A DNA stretch of 38,745 bases, taken from the IMG/VR virus record IMGVR_UViG_3300020428_000032, positions 1-38,745 of that record. One strand, given 5' to 3'. The translations under genes were made by a program, and so were the position numbers. The notes beneath the pieces are model-generated. The model did no database searches. It was not told the DNA's origin and was given only the letters and a program-made list of their open reading frames with translations. Of this stretch, positions 1 through 8,293 are shown piece by piece; position 1 is the first letter of the stretch, and each line of letters opens with the position of its first letter. This DNA is from a virus.

Positions 1-34
1 ATACTATTATAAACTACTCTGTTAACTTTGTCAA

Positions 35-41
35 CTAAATA
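35..41 (+). promoter_or_regulatory. late-promoter-like CTAAATA motif
   Basis: CTAAATA lies 19 nt upstream of the first start codon and is followed by CTAGTGGAG at 42-50, a ribosome binding site 10 nt before the ATG at 61. T4-type late promoters consist essentially of a TATAAATA-like -10 box, and marine T4-like phages use related C/ATAAATA motifs. The match is short in AT-rich DNA, so the promoter role is inferred from position and from recurrence in other gaps of this window. Bases 1-60 hold no other recognisable feature. Confidence 0.4.
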
Positions 42-60
42 CTAGTGGAGATTTATAATA

Positions 61-990
61 ATGAGTGTACTTAGAGGATTTGCCCAGCTTACTAATAGCG
101 TATCATCAGCAGCTAGAGATATATCTACGACTGTTAGTACAATTAATGCGTTCACAGGTGGCCTAGGCAATAGCAGACTTAATAAAGTTGCTAATATAGC
201 AGATAGAATTAGTTCAGGTTCTAATATACTATCTGCAGCATCATCTTTACTCAATGGCGGCGATCCTAGAGAACTTGGTAGTGCATTGCGTATGTTTGGA
301 AATGCACAACAAGGTGTTGGGTATAATGCTGCTCCTGGAGATAGACGAGTAAAGCAAGCAGTGCTTTCGAGTAATATTGCAAATTATGAAGAAACAGACT
401 GGAGAGTAGGTATTAGTGTGCCTGCTGATTTAAAAACAGGTAATGTTCTTGCTCCGTTATTTCTGGGGTCTGAAAGTGTTGGCAGAATGATTTTTCCTTT
501 CAACCCAACAATACTGTTAGGGCATAGTGCAAACTACTCACAGATAGGTCCAACACATACAAATTATCCTTTTAACGCTTATGAAAATAGCCAAGTAGAT
601 AATATTACAATTACTGGTGAGTTTTATTCAGAAAATGTAGATGATGCAAAATATTGGGTAGCAGTTTTGCATTTTTTAAGAACTGTTACAAAAATGTATT
701 ATGGTGATAGTAATCCCCAAGGTAATCCACCTCCAGTTTGTAGACTTTCTGGTTATGGTCCACATGTTCTTAATAATATTCCTGTAGTAGTTTCAAACTT
801 TACTACTGACTTACCTGCAGATGTTGATTATATCCAGTGTGTAGTAGATGGTAAAAAGAATATGGTACCAGTACAATGTCAATTTACAGTTACAGTATTA
901 CCAACATACTCAAGAAGAGCTGCCGCAAGATTTAATTTACAAGAATTTGCTAAAGGTAGCTTTGTTAACGGATTAGAGGGTTTTGTATAA
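61..990 (+). CDS. baseplate tail-tube initiator/cap protein (gp48/gp54-like)
   Basis: A 309-residue protein likely to form the ring on which the tail tube is nucleated above the baseplate hub. Residues 1 to about 110 are a low-complexity Ser/Ala/Asn/Gly region predicted to be helical or flexible. Residues about 115-309 look like a tube-type beta-barrel domain, with a recognisable run ITGEFYSENVDDAKYW followed by HFLRTVTKMYYG and PPPVCRLSGYG, a pattern seen in phage tube-initiator proteins. T4 uses two such proteins, gp48 (364 aa) and gp54 (320 aa), and which one this matches cannot be told from the sequence alone. The ATG at 61 is preceded by GTGGAG, spacing 10. The stop overlaps the next start by one base (TAATG), so it is translationally linked to gp53. 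Family placement is from remembered motif similarity; the assembly role is inferred from the family and the baseplate context. Confidence 0.7.
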   Translation: MSVLRGFAQLTNSVSSAARDISTTVSTINAFTGGLGNSRLNKVANIADRISSGSNILSAASSLLNGGDPRELGSALRMFGNAQQGVGYNAAPGDRRVKQAVLSSNIANYEETDWRVGISVPADLKTGNVLAPLFLGSESVGRMIFPFNPTILLGHSANYSQIGPTHTNYPFNAYENSQVDNITITGEFYSENVDDAKYWVAVLHFLRTVTKMYYGDSNPQGNPPPVCRLSGYGPHVLNNIPVVVSNFTTDLPADVDYIQCVVDGKKNMVPVQCQFTVTVLPTYSRRAAARFNLQEFAKGSFVNGLEGFV

Positions 991-1289
991 TGTCAAAAAA
1001 TCTTAGTCCTTATGGAAAGACAAAAGTTACAGGAGCAGGGTATTTAGACATATTAAGTCCTAGACCTGTACCCGTTGCAGGTGATGATGTTTTATATGAA
1101 ATTACATCAGCATACACATTTAGACCAGATTTGTTAGCACATGATTTATATGGACGTAAAGAATTATGGTGGGTGTTTGCTCAAAGAAATTTAGATATAC
1201 TTAAAGATCCAGTATTTGATTTTGTTGCCGGAACAAAAATATATTTGCCACAAGGCACGCATTTACGAGAAAATCTAGGCATTATGTAA
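990..1289 (+). CDS. 53: baseplate wedge subunit gp53
   Basis: A 99-residue protein recognised as a gp53 baseplate wedge subunit, which in T4 joins wedges to each other and to the hub. The diagnostic stretch is residues 40-95: YTFRPDLLAHDLYG, then ELWWVFAQRN and a C-terminal YLP motif, typical of the LysM-like gp53 core, where a Trp-rich helix follows a short beta hairpin. It is about half the length of T4 gp53 (196 aa), so it is close to the minimal domain. The start overlaps the previous stop by one base and has AGAGGG at 975-980 as its ribosome binding site. One base separates its stop from the next ATG. Its position between a tube initiator and the hub supports the call. Confidence 0.85.
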   Translation: MSKNLSPYGKTKVTGAGYLDILSPRPVPVAGDDVLYEITSAYTFRPDLLAHDLYGRKELWWVFAQRNLDILKDPVFDFVAGTKIYLPQGTHLRENLGIM

Positions 1290-1290
1290 A

Positions 1291-4200
1291 ATGGCATCAT
1301 TCTTCAAAAAAATTGTTAAAACAGCAAATACAATTTCAAATGTTAGAAGTGTTACTAATGCTGTGCGAACAGGAAATGTAGGCACTGTAGCATCTACTGT
1401 ATTAGACGTAGCACTATCACAAAGAAATATAAATGCACAACTTAATAGCATAAGTGGCTTTGGTGGAAGTTTAACATCAAGCAGATTAGGTGCTGGAACA
1501 TCTCAGTTAGGTGGTATATTAGATATAGCTTCAGGATTAACTGGTGGACGATTTGATAATATTTTATCTGGAGCATTAGAATTAGAAGGTCTAATTAATT
1601 CTCCTATTAGAGTTGTTGATAGAAGTGCTGCAGAAATTTTTAATGCTGCAGGAGGAAGATTTGATGTTATAAGGCAACAAGTGTCAAACTTATCTGAGCT
1701 TAATGTTTATGATTCGTTTATTAAGAACATAGATTCAAACTTATCTCCTCCTATTAATAATAGCGGAGCTGCCGCAAGCAGAATTCCTAATCCTTTAAGA
1801 ACTTTTAGCAGTTACAATTACAAAATTACAATGGGGATTTTAAGCAATAAAGAGTATAACAATCCTGAAACATATAGAAGTTTAGGATTTGAACAGTATA
1901 TTATAAGAAGTGCCGGCGGCGATCTTGGTAGACGTACTCAAACTGACCAAGAAGCAACTAGTCCACAACCAGGACATGCTGAATATTTTATAGATAATTT
2001 TGTTTATGATGGAGTAGTTGCACCTAATCCAAAAACAGGAGTTACATTAGGTACCTCTTTTTCTTTTACTGTTACTGAGCCGTACAGCATGGGTAATTTT
2101 ATAGAATCATTAGTAGTGGCGGCAAAGACTACTAATGGCGGCAAAGGATACGACAGTTATTTTACAGCACCTTTTTGTTTAAGATTAGACTTTGTTGGAT
2201 TTAAAGATATTGATGAATCAGCAGATGCAATTGATCCGATATTTTTACCTTTTCTAATAACAAACATGGACATGAGAGTCGACGGCAAAGGATCTGTATA
2301 TGAGTGTTCAGGTGTAGCATTTAATGAAATAGCATTATCTGACCATATGAATCAACTTTATACACAAGTGCATACTTCAGGCGCATTTGCTCATACTGTT
2401 TTACAAACAGGTGATAAATCATTAACTGCTGGTCTTAACAAAAGAGTAGAAAAACTAGAAGATGCAGAAATACTACCAGGATATGACAGATTTATTATTT
2501 GTTTTCCTAAAAGTTCTGATGCTATCCAAAGATATCTTGAAACAGGCTTGCAACGTCCAGAAGATCCTAGTGCCGCACAAACTTTTATTGAACAAATAGG
2601 GTCGAAAGAAACTGCTGAAGAATTTGCTGCCAGAGATCCTGACGCACGATTTAACAGACAAAGTGAAACTACTGATCAAACTGAAATCGCTGCCAATACA
2701 AGTATGTTTGAAACATTGCTGGCTTTTGCAGAAGATGAATCAGAAATGAATGAAATAGGTTTATCTCAATTATTACAAGACGCATCACAAGGCGGTAATC
2801 ACGAAGCTCCTTCTTTAAACGGAGCCATACAAGCAGACGCAGTAGATGAACAAGATCCGGACGCAAATAATCCAAACGCAGATTCTCAATTAGCTAAAGC
2901 TAATAGTGATGATCCTTGTGGCGGCGAAGAAATTACTCCTGGTTTGCCAGACAAAGGATCTGCGGCAATGACATCAGCTGAATTTGCTAGAACTTATGAA
3001 TTTAACAAATCTGAAGCTATAACTACTTGCATTGAAAAGGTATTGTTAAATTCAGAATTTTGTAAAGAAAATGCAGTTAAAGAGGGTGAAGAAAATGGAC
3101 TTAGAACTTGGTTTAGAATTGATTCACAGTTGTTCTTAGAAGAAAATGCAGAAACAGAAGAAAACATGGGCAGGCCTCCGTATGTAATTGTATACTGTAT
3201 TATTCCTTATAAGGTGGTTGAAGCTAAGTTCTTAAAAGGTAATTTAACTCCTAAAAATATTGCAGGACTTAAACGTGTAGCCGCAAAAGAGTACAACTAT
3301 CTATACACTGGAAATAATGAGGATGTACTTAATTTTGATATTAACTTTAATACTGCATTTATGAGGACAGCGGGTGCAAACTTTGGTAACTCGCAAGGTG
3401 GAGATAGCACTGGAGTCGCCAATCAGTTAGTAGCATCAAATCCTGGAGATCAAAGTGCTGCAGTACTTAATATACAAGAAGGTGAAAAAAACGAAAGTGA
3501 TGAAGCAAAATCAGGAACTAAAGAACTAGGACAAACTAATACAGCTGACGGAAATAGAACAGCAGACATACGCAAAGCAGTTGCTGAAGTTTTTCATGAT
3601 TCATTAATAAATTCTCCTAGTGATTTAATAACTGTTGATATTGAAATTTGGGGCGATCCATTTTTCCTACCACAAGAAATAGGTAATTATCATCCAGCAT
3701 CGTCAGGCGAATCTCCAAACTCAACATCTGACGGTACTATGAAGTATACTACAGGAGAAGTGCTAGTTGATGTTAATTTTAGAACACCGTTTGATTATCA
3801 AGACGGCGGATCACAAATGGAAATGCCACTACTAGTTCCTCAATTTAGTGGTTTATATACAGTAATTGCAGTATCAAGTAATTTTAGTAAAGGACAGTTT
3901 ACACAGACATTGTCATTAGTTCGTCAACCAGGACAAGATAAAACAAAAATTACAAAAAATACATTAGGTGGTTACGATTTAGTACCAAACTTATTTGGTT
4001 ATCAATCAACTAAGATACCAGATGCAAGTAAAAAACTACCATTCCAAGAATTATCAGAATCTGCGTCTACAATACAAGCAGGAGTAAATCAAGCATTAAA
4101 CTTATTTGAAAATGCAAAAAATTCCGGAAAAGGTCTAGGTATAGATATTGGTTCTCTTGCAACGCAAGCTCAAAGTGCAGTACAAAATTTAACTACAGGA

Positions 4201-4599
4201 TCAAACGGATTGCCAAATTTACAGTTAACAGCAGGAAATACAGCTAGTAAAGCTGCAAATCTTTTTAATCCAGAAGGAGCATTTGATGCTAATGCTTTCA
4301 AAGCAAGTATTCCCGAAGTGAAAATTCCAGGAGCAATAGGTTCAGGGTCATTTGGACAAGATTTATCATTAGGACTTACTAATGCAATTGCTTCTGCCGT
4401 ACCTTCTTTAGGAACAGTTGAAGTAGACTTTAAATCCATAGAAGGACAGTTAGCTATAATAGGATCAAATTTACAAAGTGATTTTGGAAGTGCTTTAGGA
4501 GAAAAAGAAATACCTGATATTTTGGATAAAACTGAAGAATTAAAAACACAAGTTGTATCAGTTGCAGAAAATATTATTACACCTAGTGGAGTTGCATAA
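1291..4599 (+). CDS. large baseplate hub protein (gp27-like)
   Basis: A 1102-residue protein that probably forms the central hub under the tail tube and carries the gp5-like spike encoded downstream. Residues 1-165 are low-complexity and helix-prone, similar in style to the N-terminus of the tube initiator. Residues about 165-375 look like a tube/hub beta domain (NPLRTFSSYNYKITMGIL and later ITNMDMRVDGKGSVYECSG). Residues 390-760 are acidic and Asn/Asp-rich, with a DDPCGGEE motif near 541. Residues about 770-885 contain DIEIWGDPFFLPQEIGNY and SGLYTVIAVSSNFSKGQFTQ, which resemble the closing beta domain of hub proteins. Residues 900-1102 are Ala/Gly/Ser-rich helices. T4 gp27 is only 391 aa, so this form has large insertions and a long tail. 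The 1-nt overlap with the next gene and adjacency to gp5 fit a hub. Confidence is good for 'hub' and lower for strict gp27 orthology. Confidence 0.65.
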   Translation: MASFFKKIVKTANTISNVRSVTNAVRTGNVGTVASTVLDVALSQRNINAQLNSISGFGGSLTSSRLGAGTSQLGGILDIASGLTGGRFDNILSGALELEGLINSPIRVVDRSAAEIFNAAGGRFDVIRQQVSNLSELNVYDSFIKNIDSNLSPPINNSGAAASRIPNPLRTFSSYNYKITMGILSNKEYNNPETYRSLGFEQYIIRSAGGDLGRRTQTDQEATSPQPGHAEYFIDNFVYDGVVAPNPKTGVTLGTSFSFTVTEPYSMGNFIESLVVAAKTTNGGKGYDSYFTAPFCLRLDFVGFKDIDESADAIDPIFLPFLITNMDMRVDGKGSVYECSGVAFNEIALSDHMNQLYTQVHTSGAFAHTVLQTGDKSLTAGLNKRVEKLEDAEILPGYDRFIICFPKSSDAIQRYLETGLQRPEDPSAAQTFIEQIGSKETAEEFAARDPDARFNRQSETTDQTEIAANTSMFETLLAFAEDESEMNEIGLSQLLQDASQGGNHEAPSLNGAIQADAVDEQDPDANNPNADSQLAKANSDDPCGGEEITPGLPDKGSAAMTSAEFARTYEFNKSEAITTCIEKVLLNSEFCKENAVKEGEENGLRTWFRIDSQLFLEENAETEENMGRPPYVIVYCIIPYKVVEAKFLKGNLTPKNIAGLKRVAAKEYNYLYTGNNEDVLNFDINFNTAFMRTAGANFGNSQGGDSTGVANQLVASNPGDQSAAVLNIQEGEKNESDEAKSGTKELGQTNTADGNRTADIRKAVAEVFHDSLINSPSDLITVDIEIWGDPFFLPQEIGNYHPASSGESPNSTSDGTMKYTTGEVLVDVNFRTPFDYQDGGSQMEMPLLVPQFSGLYTVIAVSSNFSKGQFTQTLSLVRQPGQDKTKITKNTLGGYDLVPNLFGYQSTKIPDASKKLPFQELSESASTIQAGVNQALNLFENAKNSGKGLGIDIGSLATQAQSAVQNLTTGSNGLPNLQLTAGNTASKAANLFNPEGAFDANAFKASIPEVKIPGAIGSGSFGQDLSLGLTNAIASAVPSLGTVEVDFKSIEGQLAIIGSNLQSDFGSALGEKEIPDILDKTEELKTQVVSVAENIITPSGVA

Positions 4600-4731
4600 T
4601 GTCAGATAGCCCAGACGTTGATCAGTATAGCGTATCAGATGCTCCGTCAGTTGGAGCAAATCCAAATGCTAATCCTGGTTCTTTTAAGGTACCTACAAAT
4701 TGGATATATCAAACTATTGCACCTAGTGGAG
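4580..4731 (+). repeat. 12-nt direct repeat CACCTAGTGGAG, two copies
   Basis: CACCTAGTGGAG occurs at 4580-4591, where its GTGGAG is the ribosome binding site of the gene at 4599, and again at 4720-4731 inside that gene, encoding APSGA. CTAGTGGAG also serves as the ribosome binding site of the first gene (42-50). The copies suggest a small local duplication or convergent use of common codons. The functional meaning beyond ribosome binding is unclear. Confidence 0.4.
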
Positions 4732-5297
4732 CTATTACAAAAGATCAAGTATTTACAACAGCAACAACTGATGAAGTCATTCCACCAGAAGCAATAAAGA
4801 ACTATTCTTCTTATCTTGTATTATCAAATAAAGTAAGACCAATAACTTCGTTATCAGAAACAGATTTTTCAATTAATCAACAATATGTTGACGAAGCTAA
4901 AAAAAGAAGAGATAAAGCATTATCACTAATTTCAGGTACTAGCTTTACTGAAGAAGATTTAATAGTAACAGCAAAATCTTCAACTACTTCATTTCCTGTA
5001 GATTTTACCCCTACCGAACCAACAACTACTAGCCCAACTGTTGTAAGTAAAGACTTTATTGGACTACCTGTAACTGCAGGAGTTTACAAATATATTACAG
5101 CAGAACTTTATGATGATCGTTATGATTTTGAAACAGGCAAAAAAATTAGAGTTGGTATTGCTTCGGGGGTAGGAGGCGGCCAAGGCGACACAACTACTAA
5201 AGGTAATACTACTTCTACTGTAGAGCAAACAGAATCCCCGTCTAATACCAACAGTGAAACTCCAGTAGTAGGTAAAGAAGAAGACCCTTGCGGATAA
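4599..5297 (+). CDS. hypothetical baseplate-cluster protein, 232 aa
   Basis: I do not recognise a family. The N-terminus (residues 1-30) is Asp/Ser/Pro/Asn-rich. Residues 65-120 include a short charged helix (YVDEAKKRRDKALSLI). Residues 120-150 are a Thr/Pro/Ser linker. Residues 150-190 have a compact beta-like stretch ending YDDRYDFETGKKIRVGI. The last 45 residues are disordered Gly/Thr/Ser and end in EEDPCG. The same DPCG motif occurs inside the upstream hub protein, which may be chance or a shared contact element. The start overlaps the hub stop by one base, and a ribosome binding site GTGGAG at 4586-4591 lies within the hub's last codons. Lying between hub and spike genes, it could be a hub-spike adaptor or an assembly factor; that is only positional inference. 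Confidence 0.6.
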   Translation: MSDSPDVDQYSVSDAPSVGANPNANPGSFKVPTNWIYQTIAPSGAITKDQVFTTATTDEVIPPEAIKNYSSYLVLSNKVRPITSLSETDFSINQQYVDEAKKRRDKALSLISGTSFTEEDLIVTAKSSTTSFPVDFTPTEPTTTSPTVVSKDFIGLPVTAGVYKYITAELYDDRYDFETGKKIRVGIASGVGGGQGDTTTKGNTTSTVEQTESPSNTNSETPVVGKEEDPCG

Positions 5298-5318
5298 TTA
5301 TTTTAAACAGGATAAAAA

Positions 5319-7784
5319 ATGCCATCGGGTAATTATAGAAGATCAGCAACTACATCGAATAAGGTTTATGATTCAGGACCTTACGAAGCAATTGTGGTTA
5401 ATCACTTAGATAGAAGATATATGGGTGGATTAGAAGTTGAACTTATTAAGTATACTGGATCGGGTAATACGCCAGAATCTGCAGGACAATTAGTGCATGT
5501 ACGATATCTAAGTCCATTTTATGGGATAACTCCTGGCTCTGGATTAACACCAAACGATGGTTATCAAAATACTCAAAAAAGTTACGGTATGTGGATGGTT
5601 CCTCCTGACATCGGTAGTCGTGTACTTGTAATCTTTGCAGAAGGTAATTTGAATTTAGGATATTGGATAGGCTGTATTCCTGATGATTATATGAATTTTA
5701 TGGTGCCAGACGGAAGACCAAGTACAGAGCTTACTACTGCATTAACTCCTGATAATATAAAAGGAGCAAAATTACCTGTAGGAGAATACAACAAATCTTT
5801 CGAAGATGGCTCTGCAATTGATCCTACGTTATTCAAAAAACCATATAATAAAGATTTTACAGAAATCCTAGAAACACAAGGATTGTTGTTTGATGAAAAT
5901 AGGGGCACAACTACTACAAGTGCTAGACGAGAAACCCCTAGTAATGTATTTGGTATAAGCACTCCAGGACCACTTGACAGAAGAGACGGATCACCAAAAG
6001 TTACTGTTGGCCCAGCTGAAGATAAGGTCGATATTCCATACAATAGACTAGGTGGAACAAGTTTTGTTATGGACGACGGAGATGCTAATTTTATTAGAAA
6101 AACTCACCCCGAAGACGGTCCTCCTGTTTATGTTAATAAAATGGATAGAGAATCTGGAGGCAAAAAAACTTTACCTCAAAATGAGTTGACTAGATTAAGG
6201 ACTAGGACAGGTCATCAAATTTTAATGCATAATTCAGAAGATTTAATTTATATAGGTAATGCACGAGGTACTACTTGGATAGAAATGACAAGTGATGGTA
6301 AGATTGACATTCATGCTCAAGACAGTGTAAGCATTATGACTGATAATGATTTGAATATTACAGCAGAACGTGATATAAACATGGAAGCAGGAAGAAACGT
6401 TAATATTAAAGCTTCTGCACGTTACAGCAAAGGATCTGAATTAGACGGAAAAGGACTAGATAGCGGTAGGGTACAAATAGAAGCACAAAATAATCATAAT
6501 TTATTAGTAGGTAAAGATTCAAAAGTTACAGTAATCGGTAATATTCATACTGGTGCTGGAAATAATCAATTTATATCGACAGGTAACTATTTACATGTAA
6601 ATTCAGGACAAGATAATAGGCTTACAGCTGGAGGATATACACATTTACATTCAGGCAAAGAACATAGAGAAACAGCACAACTAATACATATGAATGGTCC
6701 TAAAGCGGCTAGTGCTACACAGTCTGACACTGTAATTCCTTTAGAAACAGTGCAACTACCTTATATTTTTCCTGGCACAATAAAACCAGTAGTTTATGAC
6801 AGTATTGTACCTAGAGCACCTCAACACGAGCCTTGGCCACATCATGAAAATTTAGATCCCCAATCATATAAAAAATCAGAAACTGACAGAGAACAGCCTG
6901 GCGCACTTGCAACAGCAGATCGTGTTTTAACTCCAGATACGTTTGCTAAAAACAAAGGCGGAAGAAAACGTAGTGCAGTTGTATCAGGATCTGGAGGAAA
7001 TATTTCGACAGGGTTTGAAACAACTAGTGGAGGAACAGCCTCTGGAGTAGGCACAACACCAGTTGAAAATTACTCTAGTAATTTTAAATTTAGTGATGAG
7101 CTAGGATCTTTAAGTGCAAAATATGAGTCTAGAGGAGAAGCTACAGCAATTGGATTTGATAAAACTGGAGGTTGGAGTTATGGAACTTATCAGCTTGCAA
7201 GTAAAGTCGGAGCAATGGGCGAATATTTAGGATTTTTACAGCGTAAACACAGTACTGTTTTTGAAACACTACAAAACGCTGGAGGAAGTTCTAGTGCAAA
7301 AATAGGAACAGATGGTTTCAAACAAACATGGGAATCTTTAATGTCAAGCAAAGGAGCAGCTGAAACACAGCATGAATATGCAGTTGTAAAATATTTTGTA
7401 CCCGCTGCTGATAAAGTTACTAGAAGTACTGGTATAGATGTGAGAATAAAAACCAAAACACTTCAAGATGTTCTATGGTCAACAGCTATACAACATGGTG
7501 CGGGAGGATGTAACAGGATATTCCAACGTGCAATCAAATCGTGTGGAAATAAAAGTCCATCAGATGATGCTTTAATTATAGCTGTTTATAATGAAAGAGC
7601 AAGAGATAACGGGATGGCATATTTTGGAAAAAGTACTAATGCTGTAAGAAAGAGTGTTGTTAATAGATTTAATAATGAGAAGCTAGATGCTTTGAAAAGT
7701 TTAGAATTAGAATTAAAAGAGCAACAGTTACAAACACAAACAGGATCAGCAGGAGAAGCAGTCCTACCAGTAGGCCCGCAATAA
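5319..7784 (+). CDS. 5: gp5-like baseplate spike with C-terminal lysozyme-like hydrolase domain
   Basis: An 821-residue cell-puncturing spike. Residues about 20-130 are an OB-fold-like domain (YEAIVVNHLDRRYMGGLEVE, then PPDIGSRVLVIFAEGN) that would dock on the hub. Residues about 310-460 show short alternating beta repeats (IDIHAQDSVSIMTDNDLNIT, MEAGRNVNIKA), typical of the triple-stranded beta-helix needle of gp5/VgrG proteins. After a Gly/Ser/Thr linker, residues about 585-790 form a hydrolase-like domain: KYESRGEATAIG, GGWSYGTYQLASK and LWSTAIQHGAGG. Glu603 in KYES is the likely catalytic acid. T4 gp5 (575 aa) instead has its lysozyme between the OB domain and the needle, so the order differs here and the enzyme domain is not the T4 lysozyme type. 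The ribosome binding site ACAGGA is at 5307-5312. The role in local peptidoglycan digestion during injection is inferred from the family. Confidence 0.85.
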   Translation: MPSGNYRRSATTSNKVYDSGPYEAIVVNHLDRRYMGGLEVELIKYTGSGNTPESAGQLVHVRYLSPFYGITPGSGLTPNDGYQNTQKSYGMWMVPPDIGSRVLVIFAEGNLNLGYWIGCIPDDYMNFMVPDGRPSTELTTALTPDNIKGAKLPVGEYNKSFEDGSAIDPTLFKKPYNKDFTEILETQGLLFDENRGTTTTSARRETPSNVFGISTPGPLDRRDGSPKVTVGPAEDKVDIPYNRLGGTSFVMDDGDANFIRKTHPEDGPPVYVNKMDRESGGKKTLPQNELTRLRTRTGHQILMHNSEDLIYIGNARGTTWIEMTSDGKIDIHAQDSVSIMTDNDLNITAERDINMEAGRNVNIKASARYSKGSELDGKGLDSGRVQIEAQNNHNLLVGKDSKVTVIGNIHTGAGNNQFISTGNYLHVNSGQDNRLTAGGYTHLHSGKEHRETAQLIHMNGPKAASATQSDTVIPLETVQLPYIFPGTIKPVVYDSIVPRAPQHEPWPHHENLDPQSYKKSETDREQPGALATADRVLTPDTFAKNKGGRKRSAVVSGSGGNISTGFETTSGGTASGVGTTPVENYSSNFKFSDELGSLSAKYESRGEATAIGFDKTGGWSYGTYQLASKVGAMGEYLGFLQRKHSTVFETLQNAGGSSSAKIGTDGFKQTWESLMSSKGAAETQHEYAVVKYFVPAADKVTRSTGIDVRIKTKTLQDVLWSTAIQHGAGGCNRIFQRAIKSCGNKSPSDDALIIAVYNERARDNGMAYFGKSTNAVRKSVVNRFNNEKLDALKSLELELKEQQLQTQTGSAGEAVLPVGPQ

Positions 7785-7799
7785 TAGGGTAAATATAGT

Positions 7800-8237
7800 A
7801 TGAGCGAATTAGAAAAAAATCTTTATAAACGAGTAGCAGTAAGCGAAACTCAAAAAGCAGCTTCTGCCGGCAGAGTATATAGAGGATTCTCGACGGTTGA
7901 TGTTAATAAAGAAGGTTTTGCAAAATACGATTTTGATATTATTAAGCAGGACTTAATAAATCATTTTCATATACGTCAAGGAGAAAAAATAAGTGATCCA
8001 AAATTTGGAACAATTATATGGGATTTATTATTTGAACCGTTTACAGTAGAAATACAAGAAGCTATTATTGATAATGTTACAGAAATTGTAAATTATGATC
8101 CTAGAATAAACGTAGAAGATATTGTTGTTGACACATATGAACAAGGAATTACTGTAGAATGCACACTTACTTTTCTTCCTTATAGTATAACTGAACAATT
8201 ACGATTCAAGTTTGATCAGGCTAATGGCCTCTTATAA
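7800..8237 (+). CDS. 25: baseplate wedge protein gp25
   Basis: A 145-residue protein of the GPW/gp25 family (T4 gp25 is 132 aa), part of the inner-wedge core that links the sheath's first ring to the baseplate and is shared with type VI secretion TssE. The diagnostic features are YDFDIIKQDLINHFHIRQGE, then GTIIWDLLFEPF and a helix EIQEAIIDNVTEIVNYDPRI, followed by a final beta sheet (GITVECTLTFLPY). The start lies 15 nt after the spike stop, with AGGG at 7786-7789 as a modest ribosome binding site. Its immediate neighbour gp6 is its usual structural partner, which reinforces the assignment. Confidence 0.93.
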   Translation: MSELEKNLYKRVAVSETQKAASAGRVYRGFSTVDVNKEGFAKYDFDIIKQDLINHFHIRQGEKISDPKFGTIIWDLLFEPFTVEIQEAIIDNVTEIVNYDPRINVEDIVVDTYEQGITVECTLTFLPYSITEQLRFKFDQANGLL

Positions 8238-8263
8238 ATTAAATACGCAGTTATCTATAACAG

Positions 8264-8270
8264 ATAAATA
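8264..8270 (+). promoter_or_regulatory. late promoter-like GATAAATA upstream of gp6
   Basis: ATAAATA, preceded by G, sits 23 nt before the gp6 ATG in a 56-bp gap, with the ribosome binding site AGAGGAAA at 8281-8288 placed properly for a short leader. A 6-bp inverted repeat TTATCT/AGATAA (8251-8256 and 8262-8267) overlaps the motif. A T4-type late promoter needs only this -10-like box, so the site is a good candidate; the role is inferred. Confidence 0.55.
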
Positions 8271-8293
8271 TCATAGTAATAGAGGAAACCGAC

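Noticed and set aside
7789-7795. GTAAATA box just before gp25
   Set aside because: It ends only 4 nt before the ATG, so a transcript starting 6-7 nt downstream would lack the ribosome binding site and the start codon. It also lacks the A of ATAAATA.
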